DNA from: Owenia fusiformis
Taxonomy: Eukaryota > Annelida > Polychaeta > Sabellida > Oweniidae
Length of the DNA stretch: 64,000 nucleotides
Assembly (NCBI GenBank): GCA_903813345.2
Contig: CAIIXF020000009.1
Span: 3,100,001-3,164,000 of the forward strand
Direction: 5' to 3'
Made by a program: the position numbers and the translations under genes. Positions 1-11,200 of this stretch are shown piece after piece. The notes under the pieces were generated by a model, which searched no databases, had not been told where the DNA came from, and worked only from the letters and a program-made list of their open reading frames with translations. Each line of letters starts with the position of its first letter. The stretch's first letter is position 1.

Positions 1-78
1 TCTTCCGGATGTTCCGACATTTTGTTACCAAAACGAACCGTTTTGGTAACCAGCGTAATCGAGTGGATCACCAGTGAA
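1..78. repeat. Interspersed repeat copy with a perfect 12-bp hairpin
   Basis: Positions 24-50 form a perfect inverted repeat, GTTACCAAAACG and its complement separated by AAC. The whole 78 bases reappear in reverse complement at 46321-46395 with a few substitutions, where the hairpin is partly decayed. Both copies therefore belong to one dispersed family. This copy may continue beyond the left window edge. I do not recognise the family. Confidence 0.6.
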
Positions 79-1213
79 TATGGACTTCATTTAATTTCAA
101 TATGACAAGCCCATCATTTGCAAGGTATTACCTAAGAGTATGAACGTTTCTTAGTAAATATGATATATGCTTTCCGTTGAGATCTATTTGCATAACTAGA
201 AAACAGTTCTCTCATGTTCTTAAGACATTTTTACAAGAACATGGATATTTAATTTACAATGTATATTAGTTCGCGTCATATTTCTTACCAAGGATATGAA
301 CATCGTTTCTATATTAATAACAGAAAAAGGCACTCTTCTTACCACTAGTCTTTTGATATTGTTTATTCGTTTTAAAATTGCTCTTGACAAAAATATCAGT
401 TTGAATGGTATCTGACTCATCTAAAATATGCCTCATACTTTTTCACAACTCCATAGAATCAAGTAAAACTATAACCTGACATTGGGCATTGTGGCAAACC
501 AAGTTCATTTAAAGGACATGATCATGCATGCCCCATCGTGCGTTCGTTACTTAGCTTTGTTTTCATATTGACGCCGACAGGTACGGGGATCAAATAGCTT
601 AATTATTATACCTTCTCCACAACTAGTTAGCAGACGCCTCTCTTGCCCAAATCTTCATGAGCAGTTGTTATTCTGTTTAAAACAAAATATATAGTTTTGG
701 AGGGCGAGGTTCCTGCATTGAATAATGGCTATTAGTCTATATGAAAATAGTTACTTCCACAAGGCCCTTGTTAAAGGTTTACGACAAGCTTCCCTAATAA
801 AAAAAACTATGGCAGCTCAGGAGTATAAAGTGGATGAGTCTATTTTTTAAAATAGGGGAGTTTTGTAAATTTCAGTTTATTTAAATCATGAAGATAGAAC
901 AATTCGTCAGAAAGTTTACAATAATTCTATAAACTTTGAGATTGCAACTTTCTGATTATTCAAAGGATGCATAAACATTAAGCAATATAAATCCTTATGC
1001 AATTAAATCCAAACTAACTTGTTTTATTTACAGTACATTTCATAAGACCATGCGTTGTGCAAATACGTGATAGGTAAATCTAGATACTATCTAGATATTA
1101 TCAATTTTCCATTTAACACAAGTAGAAGGTCCTGAAACTTTACCGATGAAATGTAAAATTGATTTGTCAATATAAAAATCTTCCTTTGATAAATCCACGA
1201 CGATCTGTATTTT
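79..1213. other. Gene-free stretch, probable calpain intron or upstream sequence
   Basis: AT-rich sequence with stops in all frames and no exon I can defend. Because the first recognised calpain exon downstream starts mid-gene, this is probably intron between the C2-like domain exons (off-window) and the EF-hand exons. A missed short exon is possible. Confidence 0.4.
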
Positions 1214-1330
1214 GCCTTGTCACATATGTTCCGATCCATCGGCCGGCGCCCGGTCACATTTTGGTCACATTTGCTCCTATTTTCACTACGGCGCCCGGCG
1301 GATTGAGTATTTTGTTCAAAAATAATTATT
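1214..1330. mobile_element. MITE copy (GGTCACATTTGCTCC family), rearranged
   Basis: This shares blocks with two other copies at 12495-12612 and 35984-36135: a TCACATTTGCT end, a GGCGCCCGGC-type GC core, and GATTGAGTATTTTGTTCAAA. In the other two copies the ends read TAATGCC and (one copy only) GGCATTA and are foldback. Here the arrangement is compressed, with two half-arms facing each other around the GGCCGGCGCC core, so it is a degenerate or internally deleted copy. It has no coding potential. Confidence 0.55.
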
Positions 1331-2090
1331 TTATTTTGTAATTACCAGACGGTCAATCCTCTTCATATTGCACTTGGATGGTGATAACATCATAGTGATA
1401 CATTGTAAAAAATATGAGCAAAATCTAATGTCTGGAACTTATTCTACGCTGACCTGGTACTGCATCCTTAACATGGGGACATACACCATTGACCGATGAT
1501 TTACCTTCGGGATACTCTCGTATTGGTAATTCTAATCTAACTAAACAAATGTCTTGTAATCTCGAATATATTTTGAATGAAGCGGATGGTGTATTCTTTC
1601 GATTTCTGCAAAGCACAGCGCCTATATTCTTTAGTATATTGAATGAACAAAACATGCGTTTTGAGAACATATTCTTAGAAAATCGTAGAAAATAAGATCA
1701 ATTTTTTCAGATTGTACTACGGATATTAGAGAAAATATATGCTTGCAATTTAAAAAAGGTTATTTCAAGGTGTTTATTTATTTTAAGGCATCTTTAGAAT
1801 ATTGCTTTCACATTCTTTGTCGTCATAGATATTTGCTTCTACACTTATATTGTTGCTTCAGTGTGTTAATTAATTACTGTAACTGTTTTCCCTTAAGCAA
1901 TTGCTCAGTTGTGCTTGTTTGTTAATTAAAAATGTTGTTTGCATCAATCTTTTTTGTATATGATAAATATTGAAAGGAATTAAACAGCACAGCCTTGTCT
2001 GTGAAACAACTAATCTTAATATGTCTGGGTCAACAACGTCATGGGCCACACATTCTGTTATTAGTATATAATACAAATGACAACTTTTAG
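1331..2090. other. Gene-free stretch upstream of the first visible calpain exon
   Basis: AT-rich. A 68-codon open frame at 1489-1695 on + overlaps an 81-codon frame on the other strand; neither resembles calpain domain III or any family I know, and no flanking splice sites fit. It is probably calpain intron. It ends with the acceptor ACTTTTAG at 2083-2090. Confidence 0.4.
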
Positions 2091-2205
2091 GCACCAGAGC
2101 CAGAGCATGATTTGTTGCTTTCGTTGTTCCGTCGACATTGTGGAGAAGACCAGGCAATCGATGCTAAGGAATTAAGGATTATCTTAAATGAAGCATTTTA
2201 TACAG
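2091..2205 (+). CDS. Calpain exon: EF-hand 1
   Basis: The acceptor is TTTTAG at 2085-2090 and the donor is GTACAT at 2206. The exon reads 38 codons beginning APEPEHDLLLSLFRRHCGED, then QAIDAKELRIILNEAF, ending in phase 1 with a single G. The pattern GEDxxIDAKEL is the calpain EF1 loop followed by the exiting helix. The left-over G pairs with AT at the start of the next exon to give Asp. Confidence 0.9.
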
Positions 2206-5200
2206 GTACATAAAATATACTTTTGGTCTGAAAATTGTACCTGGGTAAATATATCCAATGTTTGTTTTCGGATGTACACCCGATATATTGTAGCTTTAAT
2301 TGTTTTTGGAGTAAACTGTGAATCCCAGTATTTCCGTTTTATTGTATTTCATGTGTTAGACGGTTCTTAGTATGCTAATATTTTGTATAAATATATCGTA
2401 AATACAGAGAGAAAGAGCAGTTTCTGTGCACTTATAACATTTTAAACGCTTATTTCAGAAACGGGAAAGGCAAATTATCGAGGAGAAATCCTTCCTCATG
2501 ATCTACTAAACAATACACAATTTCACAGACCACATTCCCCTTACCCATAGCCCCGACCCAATGATCTACAATGTGTCTCAAAAAACGCTACAAACAAAAA
2601 CATTGCAAAATCACAAAACCAGTGATACCTACATCGATTCAATTTAGTTCGCCGTGACATGGTTGAATGGTTTTTACTAGGAAGATTGTTTTGCTTGAAC
2701 ATTAGAGTGTTTCAAAACTTTTTATTCAATTTAAGCCCGATCACACCAATAGAAAAGCTTTAATAGCTACTTTGTTAACCCAGGGTCATTTATTTTAGGG
2801 CCATGCAATTTTATTCTTATCTGACCATTTTTGCAATAGAAATACTGCTACTCACAATGGCTTCACAAATATTCACAATATTTAGCATGCCAAAACGTTT
2901 ATTCGTACTTCCATTATGTTTATTGCCAAAATCTCTGAACCATGAAACAAAAAATGGTCAAATTTGGTCATTTTCGATCAAAAATAAAGCCAAACTATCC
3001 ATCATTTAGTGATTAATTTTCAGTTAACGAGCTTCTATATTGGAAAATAATATCACTTTTGCATAGTAATGTTCTTGTTGTTATTACATGCATGTAAGTA
3101 ACTGTTTTATGCATGTAATATTTAGTCATTCTATGGGGTTAAACGTGTCAATTTTGTCATTTATTTTCAAGAAAAATTCAAACACAAAGGAAAAAGCTGT
3201 ATTACATGCTAAGATAATGGCTAAATCCTTAAATTTCATAATACTTTCATAAAAGCCTGTCAACAACCTCTCAAAACCAGCACTAACAGCCCACTTGCGA
3301 TATCCTGTAACAAAATACAGGCCAAAAATGGTCAAAATCTGTGATTTTTAGTTAAAAAGTGAAAAATGCTGAATCACCGAAAATCTAAATGGTTAATTCT
3401 TCTGATTATTTGATGTTTCTTAGAGATGCAAGGTACACATTGCTAAGAAAGTGAGTTTTTACAAAAATAACCTATTTCCGACCCGAGTACTGTCACCACC
3501 CTGTTGCTAATAGGGTAAAGATTGCAAACAGTGCCTCGTGTTCATTGGAGTCTTGTCTAGCTTGCTGTAACAAAATAATGATACGGTGACCACACCGATT
3601 TTGAGATAACTGAATCTGGAGAGAGCTTCCAATGTAAAGCTACCTGTTTCAGAAAATTATTCTGCTCTACATAGTCTCGAAAATCACTCCGCCATCTCAA
3701 AAAATTCTGTTTCTAACCAAACTTGTAAATCTTTCCTGATAGATTAGTACTTAAGCCTACTCTATCGAGAATAAACCTTGATTAATTTAACAAACGCTAG
3801 ATGGCGCTGAGACGGACCAGAAAAGTAGAACAAGCTTTTTTATATAGGAAACCAAATAACCAACGGTAACCGCTAGTATCCCTACTCCGAACTATATTTG
3901 AAGTCACATGTCTCTTCTTTCCAATGATATGTCATTTATTAATATGTGACCATAGACCACCGAATAATCATTCCTTTTGCACGTGCCCTTGGTCAGTTTT
4001 AGACATTGTACACGACGACACAGAGAATCACCAATGAGGTTGCTGCTCTCTGCCAGAACCCACAAATGATTAAAAAAAACGCTGGATGACATGAAGATAT
4101 GATCCAATATCTACTTACAGAGAAATGATGGGCGCATGGGATGTAGTTTGCATCAGTATTATTCATAAGATAACAGAAAATAATAGTGACCTTAACTGAC
4201 TTAACTGTTTTAATAATGTCACTTCTTTTTACCATTTGTTTGATGAGCTGTTTAACTAAACTATCATGGAATCCGATGAACACATTAAGTGAAATCATTT
4301 TTTCTTAGTAGAACTAATTAAGTCTGAAATGTATGTCATGTAAGTCTTGTGACCAAAAGTTAATCCTCAGCCCCAATTACATACTGATTTACCTGATTGC
4401 ATAATAAGGATCAGTTGAATTAGATGTTTCAAACTTGGCACAAAGGCATTTTCACTCATGTGCGAAGAAACAATGATAATTATTTAGTGGTCCATGATCA
4501 TATATGAACAAATAACATATCATTTGAAAGAGGAGACATGTGGCTTCATCGTAAATTAAATGAAATCAATGTAATTATCACTAGATTTGTGGTATTACGA
4601 TATTTTTGTTTGTTGCGTCTTTTTGAGACGCACTGTATAGTATAAAACATTCACTTCGTTCTTAAAATTGTAATTCTAAACTGTCCATGCACATCTCGTA
4701 ACCAGTCACCTGTCATCATGGTAAACCCAAACTATGTAATTAAAAGTAGTCCAAATTTCTCCCAAAGAAATAGAAATTTTCTCATAATATATTAATAATA
4801 TTTGTCAGGATAAAAAATGTACAAATTCGCTGTCATGGAAAATCAGAGTGAAATGACCTCTAAGATACCACTGAAACTCAAATTCATTCTATAAAAACAT
4901 TTTTTTATTCAAGATTTCAACTCAACAGTTGGCCTTGAGATGGAAGCTGCTCGGAGTCTCCTTGCGATGCTCGATGTATCCTTTTTGCTGAAATGTTTGG
5001 TCGATGTATAAGTGTTCTACTAAGTGTCACACTGATTTGTCTCATAGTGTATAATTCTGATTTTAGCTTGAAATCATGAAACTCTGATAACATGTGTGAC
5101 TTCGTATGACAAATATAAGGAATATAGGCAATACGAAGTTTAAGCTTGTAACTATGAACGGAAAACAATGAATCAATATAGGAATGTGTCGAGTATGCAT

Positions 5201-8200
5201 AGTTTTAAATGCGTACTGGTCTACTTCAGATACACGTTCAGCTTTAGAGTTTCATGTTAAGGAACGTGGGAGCATTTGAAATTTTTAAAAGTGTCAACAG
5301 GATTCATTATACTCGTGTCTATTGAATACTATGCTAGCACTCTTGATTTCGATACACAGTAGAGAAATTTCTAAAAAAGGTGATCTAGAATAGAACTCTT
5401 AGAATAGTTCGTTCGAGGTGTACTTTTATTTGGTAAACGTGGACCTAGAGTTTCTGTACCTGGTAATACACTCATCATGTTTCGAATACATCGAGGAGCA
5501 TTCGATTGTTTAAAATTGACAGTCGCCCACCTAGTTTTTCAGAATGATGTCGGGCTAACCAAAAACTTAAATTTTGGAAAATAAACCTGTGGTATTATAC
5601 CAACATTATAGTAAATAGCTAATTTTGAATGTCACTTTGTAACGATTGAATGTTTCCCCGTACTTGTCCTTGTAACGGAAATTGCGTGTGTGGAGATGGA
5701 GAAGTATCGAATCGAAAAAAAACGTCCAGAGACAACAAAATAAAACTGCACCTTCCTCATATCTTTGATAAATGATTGAGATGTTAGTTTTTGTAGTATA
5801 TTTATTGTTATTATTTACTCGTCGAGAATACTCGTTTCAACCCCCTGATTATAGTAATTGTGATATTCAGTTCCTGTGATATACAGTATAATGTGCTAAA
5901 CTTAATTAATGAAACTGACTATTGTTTCAATGAAACTTGTTAAAAGCATGACACCATAAGGGATGTTTACATATTCGCATTTTTAAACTATTTATACTTC
6001 TGCCACCACAAATTTTTATATTTAATCTTAACTATATCAACGGTTGATCAGACTGGCGTCCTCGAGTACGACGAATTAAAACGTCTTTGGACAGAAGTTA
6101 AAGTCTGGCGGGTAAGCACATATATTTCAACTTTTCACATTTGTGTTTTTCGATTACTAAAACACCCTATGCAGACAGAGCCTGCGGGAAATATTGGGTG
6201 CGGCGCAAATGAGCGGAGGGTGCGGAGCTAACGGTCATTTTTGAATTTAAAATTGGGATATTTCTGAAACTAAGCCGTTTTTGGACTTCAAATATACCAA
6301 GATATGTGTATTTGACACCAAATATCAATAAAATTGTGAAAATAGTAGTGCAAAAATTCGGAAATGTTTTTCAGATATGAGCCCCCTCTAAATATTGGGT
6401 GCGGAGGTGCGTTTATGGAGCTCCTCCGCACCCAATATTTAGAGGGGAAACTTGAAGTTCTTATCTAGCCATGGATCATGAATTGTACACTTTTACTTGA
6501 ATAAAATATGTCTCCAGCGTCTCACTTAAACATGTGGTGTGCCATTAGAAATAAGCATAATTTGCAAAATGTTCCTGAACTGATATGGCCTGATGACCGC
6601 CAAGCTAATAGCCCTGATTCAAACCCCAGTGGGTAAAGGATATGGGAAGGTCCCCAGGAGATGTATGAAGGCACCCAATCTAAAAAATGCTCAACTAAAG
6701 CAGGCAATTAAGACATGTTGAAAAAAATTAGCTAACATTCCATTGATACTGCTATATCAGCAAGGCAACTAAAACTAAAATCTATCATCAAATAGGATGG
6801 CGGATCAATTGAACTCCTCTTTTAGATAAAATATTATCCAAGTTGAAGGACATGTCACATTATATTATTACTAAAAAAAACTGGCACAATATAACTGCAA
6901 AGTTTGAGGTATGGAGGTTGGAAAATAAAAAAGTTATAGTGTCTTGAAAAAAGTGGCGTTTTTTGGCCCACCCTCTATACAAGGGGCGATCCATACGTTC
7001 TGATAAAAATGCTCTCATTTTGTGATGTTGTTCATGTTCATGTTTTCAGAAAATATAGATTTTGTAATTACACATACAATGCTCAGATAGCTATATCTTA
7101 AATTAATTTAGAGATAAGGTTACAGTGTTAACCTGTATTAAGGGTAGACAGGTCAATTAACTTATTACCTATAAAATATCATAATAACTTGTTATTTTAA
7201 TCATTTTAAAGCATGCGAAAATCATACATTTTTTTCTAAAACAGTTTGGTATTGTTGTTTGTTATTTGTTTTTTTAAACAAATATTCATTTGTGCTCACT
7301 ATAACATCACCAGAGCTCACAATAGCAATGTATGACAGAATGAGCCAATTGGCATTTCATGTCATGAGATACACCAAAAATCAAAATGTCAGATGAGGCT
7401 ATTGTGGCTGATGCAGAGTGTGACATAAACAGATACATTAGGAGTACCATTAGATTTTATGTACTATCAAGAAAAGTAAGAGAACACCATCAGGGACATA
7501 CATGGACTCGTAGGGTATATGGGCAAGGTGTAATATCTGCTCCAAGAATCTATAGATAGATTGTATTGTAAATTTAAGGAAGGCAGGGTCACTGTTGAAG
7601 ATCATCCACAATCTGGTTGCAGGAGCTTGTGGACAAATAAGAACACTGCCTAAGATAATTTGAAATGCAATTTATGAAGAGAGAATTATCCCACTGTCGA
7701 AATTAGCACACAAGGGCAACAAGGGGTATGGCACAGTTCATCGGATAGTTGGCAATGACCTGAAGTTGCGTTTGATCTGCTTAAAATAGGTACCGAGGAA
7801 CGATTGAATTGACAAATTATATTTTATAGATTATAATTTAACTGACCTGCCTACCCCAAATACAGGTTACCATGGCAACCTTGTCTCAAAATTAGTTCAA
7901 GATATAGCTATATAGATATGTAATTACATGTAATCTATATGTTCTGAAAAATTGAGAGGGATATGTGGAAAAAATCACAAAATGAGAGTATTCTTATCAG
8001 AATATTTGGATCGCCCCTTGTATATATATTTACGTTAACTAAATTATATATTGTTATATTTTAGAATGTATTCGAGCAGTTTGACAAAGACAATTCCGGC
8101 TACATGGATGTTAAAGAAATAAGAAAAGCCTTCAAAGCAATAGGTAATGTCATTATCTTATTCTTCACCTCAATATGTAAGAATTGAACAAGACCCCAGG

Positions 8201-11200
8201 GGCATGGAATCGTTGCGACATGTAGGTAGTTCTCTCACGATGACGTCACTATAACCATAGTGACATCAGTTGATTAAGTAATTCACCTTTACGAAATATC
8301 TGTAAATAAACGCAAGGTTATTAATTATTGTTTCATTTGAGGTATACATCACATATCCGATCATCATCGTATTTAAACAATTGTCCTTAAAACCATTGTC
8401 CTTAGAAAAAATTAATCCATCTATCATGCGTGTGTTGCCGTCAAAATAAAATTGCGTCTCCTTTATTTTTTTAGCCTGAGCCACAGCTATAATACACTTT
8501 GTTTCAAATGCTCTGGAAAATATGAAAATATGATAACTGTTTTGTTAACAGGATCTTAAGAGGTTCTGGACAAATCATTTGATTCTGGACTTGTCATATT
8601 TTTTTTTCAACGAAATCACATCCAAGGGTTGAATTTTTATTAGCTATTTAGAGAGTGAGTCCTGCATAGTATTAATTTCAATAAAAAAGTTAAAATAGAA
8701 CCCTATTTGAGAGTCAGTCTAATACTTACATTACATTGATAAATTAAGGCAAATCCTGAAATATTTTTAAAGTGCGTTTTTTAATGAAATATTATCCAGC
8801 AAGTATTTAAATGAAACGGTCTTATTTAAATACAAATCATAACATGATATTTTTCATGAAACATTTTTCAATGAAATTCAATTGAAGGGTCAAGATAAAA
8901 CGAGCTAATTTAGGTGAAAACCCTTACATGATGATGTGTTTTCATAACTTCTTTCATAAAATTCCATCAAGGGGTGAAGATAAAATGATCGAATTTAAGT
9001 GATTTAAGGATCACGAGAATATGTTTTCTTTGATATTTTCTATGAAATCCCATCCAATGGTCAAGGTAAAATTTTGATTTTGATTTTGATTTGGCCACGT
9101 GTTCGAAAGATCCATATAAGGCCCATAGAACCATATAGGAACGTCATTTTGAATGTCACGTGATAGATCCATATAAGGCTTTTAGAACCATTTATGGAAA
9201 GATGAGGGAAGCCCCTGACACCTGTTTCACGATTTTTATGCACTTCATTATTGTACCGAAGTTTGTCGATTCGATTCGTCGTATTTCGGAATCCTGGTGA
9301 CAATTTTATACTCCATTGGAGTATTTTTGACCTACTTCTTATGACGGAAATTCCCGAACCTTGTTCGGATTAATCCGGATTTTCTGACCTACTTTATCTA
9401 CCGAGATTTCATGAGTTAACATTCGTCTCATTCCGGAATCCTGGTGACAATTTTATACTCCATTGGAGTATTTTTGATCTACTTTTTCTGGATTTTGCCC
9501 TACTTATTATATCTTGACAACAAGCAAATCAAAAAGTTCGACATGAACGCACGGGTCTCGATCAACTAACCTTGACTATGGAAGCCAGGCACGCTAACCA
9601 TGAGGCCAACGAGCTACCGATATGAAAGAACAAAAGTATTATATATTTATACCGAGCGTCAATTCAAAATGATCCTCACTTTTGTCTCCATTTAAATACG
9701 ACTCGTCAGTTGCAATTGTATCCAGAATAGTAGAACGCCTATGGCGCTAGTGAATAACCAAGTCCCAGGTGAGTGGTTCGAATCCCTCCGTGATATACTA
9801 TTTTTGTTTTATTAAATACGACAGAAAGGAGCAAGGTGTAGGTTGAAAACAAGACGTTAGTTTGTTTCAAAACAGTTTGGAAACATTAATCTCTGGAACA
9901 TTATTTTTTCAACACTGATACAAATTTCCCTGACATTTCCCTGACATGTCTACCGTTTCAAAATTCCCGGTCATCTTTGGCCCTTTTGACTTAATTTTAA
10001 AATTACCTGACATTTCCAGCACTTGGAAAATCAAGTCAATTTCCCTGACATTTCCAGGTGTGTATGAACCCTGGAAATATCCCACTGGCTCGCCCTATGA
10101 ATCGCTAGCACAGATTGGATTGATTAGTGTTTCAAAATGGTGGACGAAGTGTTTGATTAGATAATTTACATATTAAGCTTCTTAAAGGGGCAACAAGGCC
10201 TGTACATAGAAAATTCGAAATTTTTTACATTTTCTGAATTTTTAGGGCAACATTTGGCTTTAACATCTTTTTTATACATTTTTTCTTAAAATGTATGGAT
10301 AAACAATAAAATTTCAGCATTAAGCAGTGCAAATTCAGTTCAAAGCTTCTATAAAGGGAGTCCAACTTATAGATTTTGAAAATCCGACTCGTTTAAAGAA
10401 GAATATCAGCAGCTTAAATCACGCCTTGTGATCATATAAAATGGATGGAGGGGGGGGGGGGTAGGCGATTTCTGCAAGAAAACTCAACAAATTTGGAAGA
10501 TTTATTTCTTTCAAGATAAAATTTACAACTGAATTGCCAAATGAATAGGCGCAGTGCATGGCAAAATATGTAAGGTCTTCTAGTATTTTTTGAACTGATA
10601 CGCTTCTAAGATATGAGATCTATTATAAAAGGCGCATCATCATCATCATCATCATCAACGTGCAAAAGTCAATGTTTTTGCTATAAATCAGGCAACAATG
10701 GTCTACACGACCTGTAATAAATAGGTATGAGGGGCGTTATTAGAGAATTTTCGTTATAAGTTTTTTAAAAACTTATACGTATACTTATACTTATAAACCC
10801 AATAAACAAGGTGTTTCATAATTTCCTAATTCGTCGGGAAATATCTCCTAGGACGGTAATAAAAAGGGCCAATGGCATACCATCCGTACCCCCTTGATGT
10901 AAAACATGTTTAGTTGTGTCATATGTGTTTTCTAGAATCAAATAGGCTGATATAGCACACGGGTTTTACAGATTTATCTACTCTCAAATATATTTTTTGT
11001 AGATGATCGTTTTGAATCACCTTGTAGAAATAACGAAGGGAGAATTAGTTCAGCTAATGAATGAGTCGAGCTATTTGATTGGATACTATGCCTATTCACC
11101 CGATTAATTTTAATAAGCCATTCTGGTCAGTAGGTCCACACATATACTATGCGGAGATCCAACTCTGTAAGTTTATAATCTGCGTATAAAGGCCCTTTTA

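Larger units (their letters stand above)
8547..9895 (+). repeat. Left inverted arm
   Basis: In order inward it holds: a run of degenerate blocks of about 90-110 bp with the theme 'GAAATyCxATCxAnGGGTnAAGnTAAAA' (8570-9070); a segment with two GATCCATATAAGGC boxes (9107-9180); two copies of ATTTTATACTCCATTGGAGT (about 9302 and 9450); and two tRNA-like stretches. A related fragment, diverged, occurs at 30118-30300. An 80-codon frame on the minus strand here is mirrored in the right arm and is not a gene. Confidence 0.95.

Noticed and set aside
1489-1695. 68-codon frame as an upstream calpain exon
   Set aside because: No similarity to calpain domain III or the linker, and no acceptor or donor in matching phase.
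9061-9303. Pair of similar open frames at 9061-9303 (minus) and 14378-14566 (plus) as a duplicated gene
   Set aside because: They are the same stretch of the two inverted arms; the frame contains KIKIKIL from an AAAATC microsatellite and has no domain or splice context.
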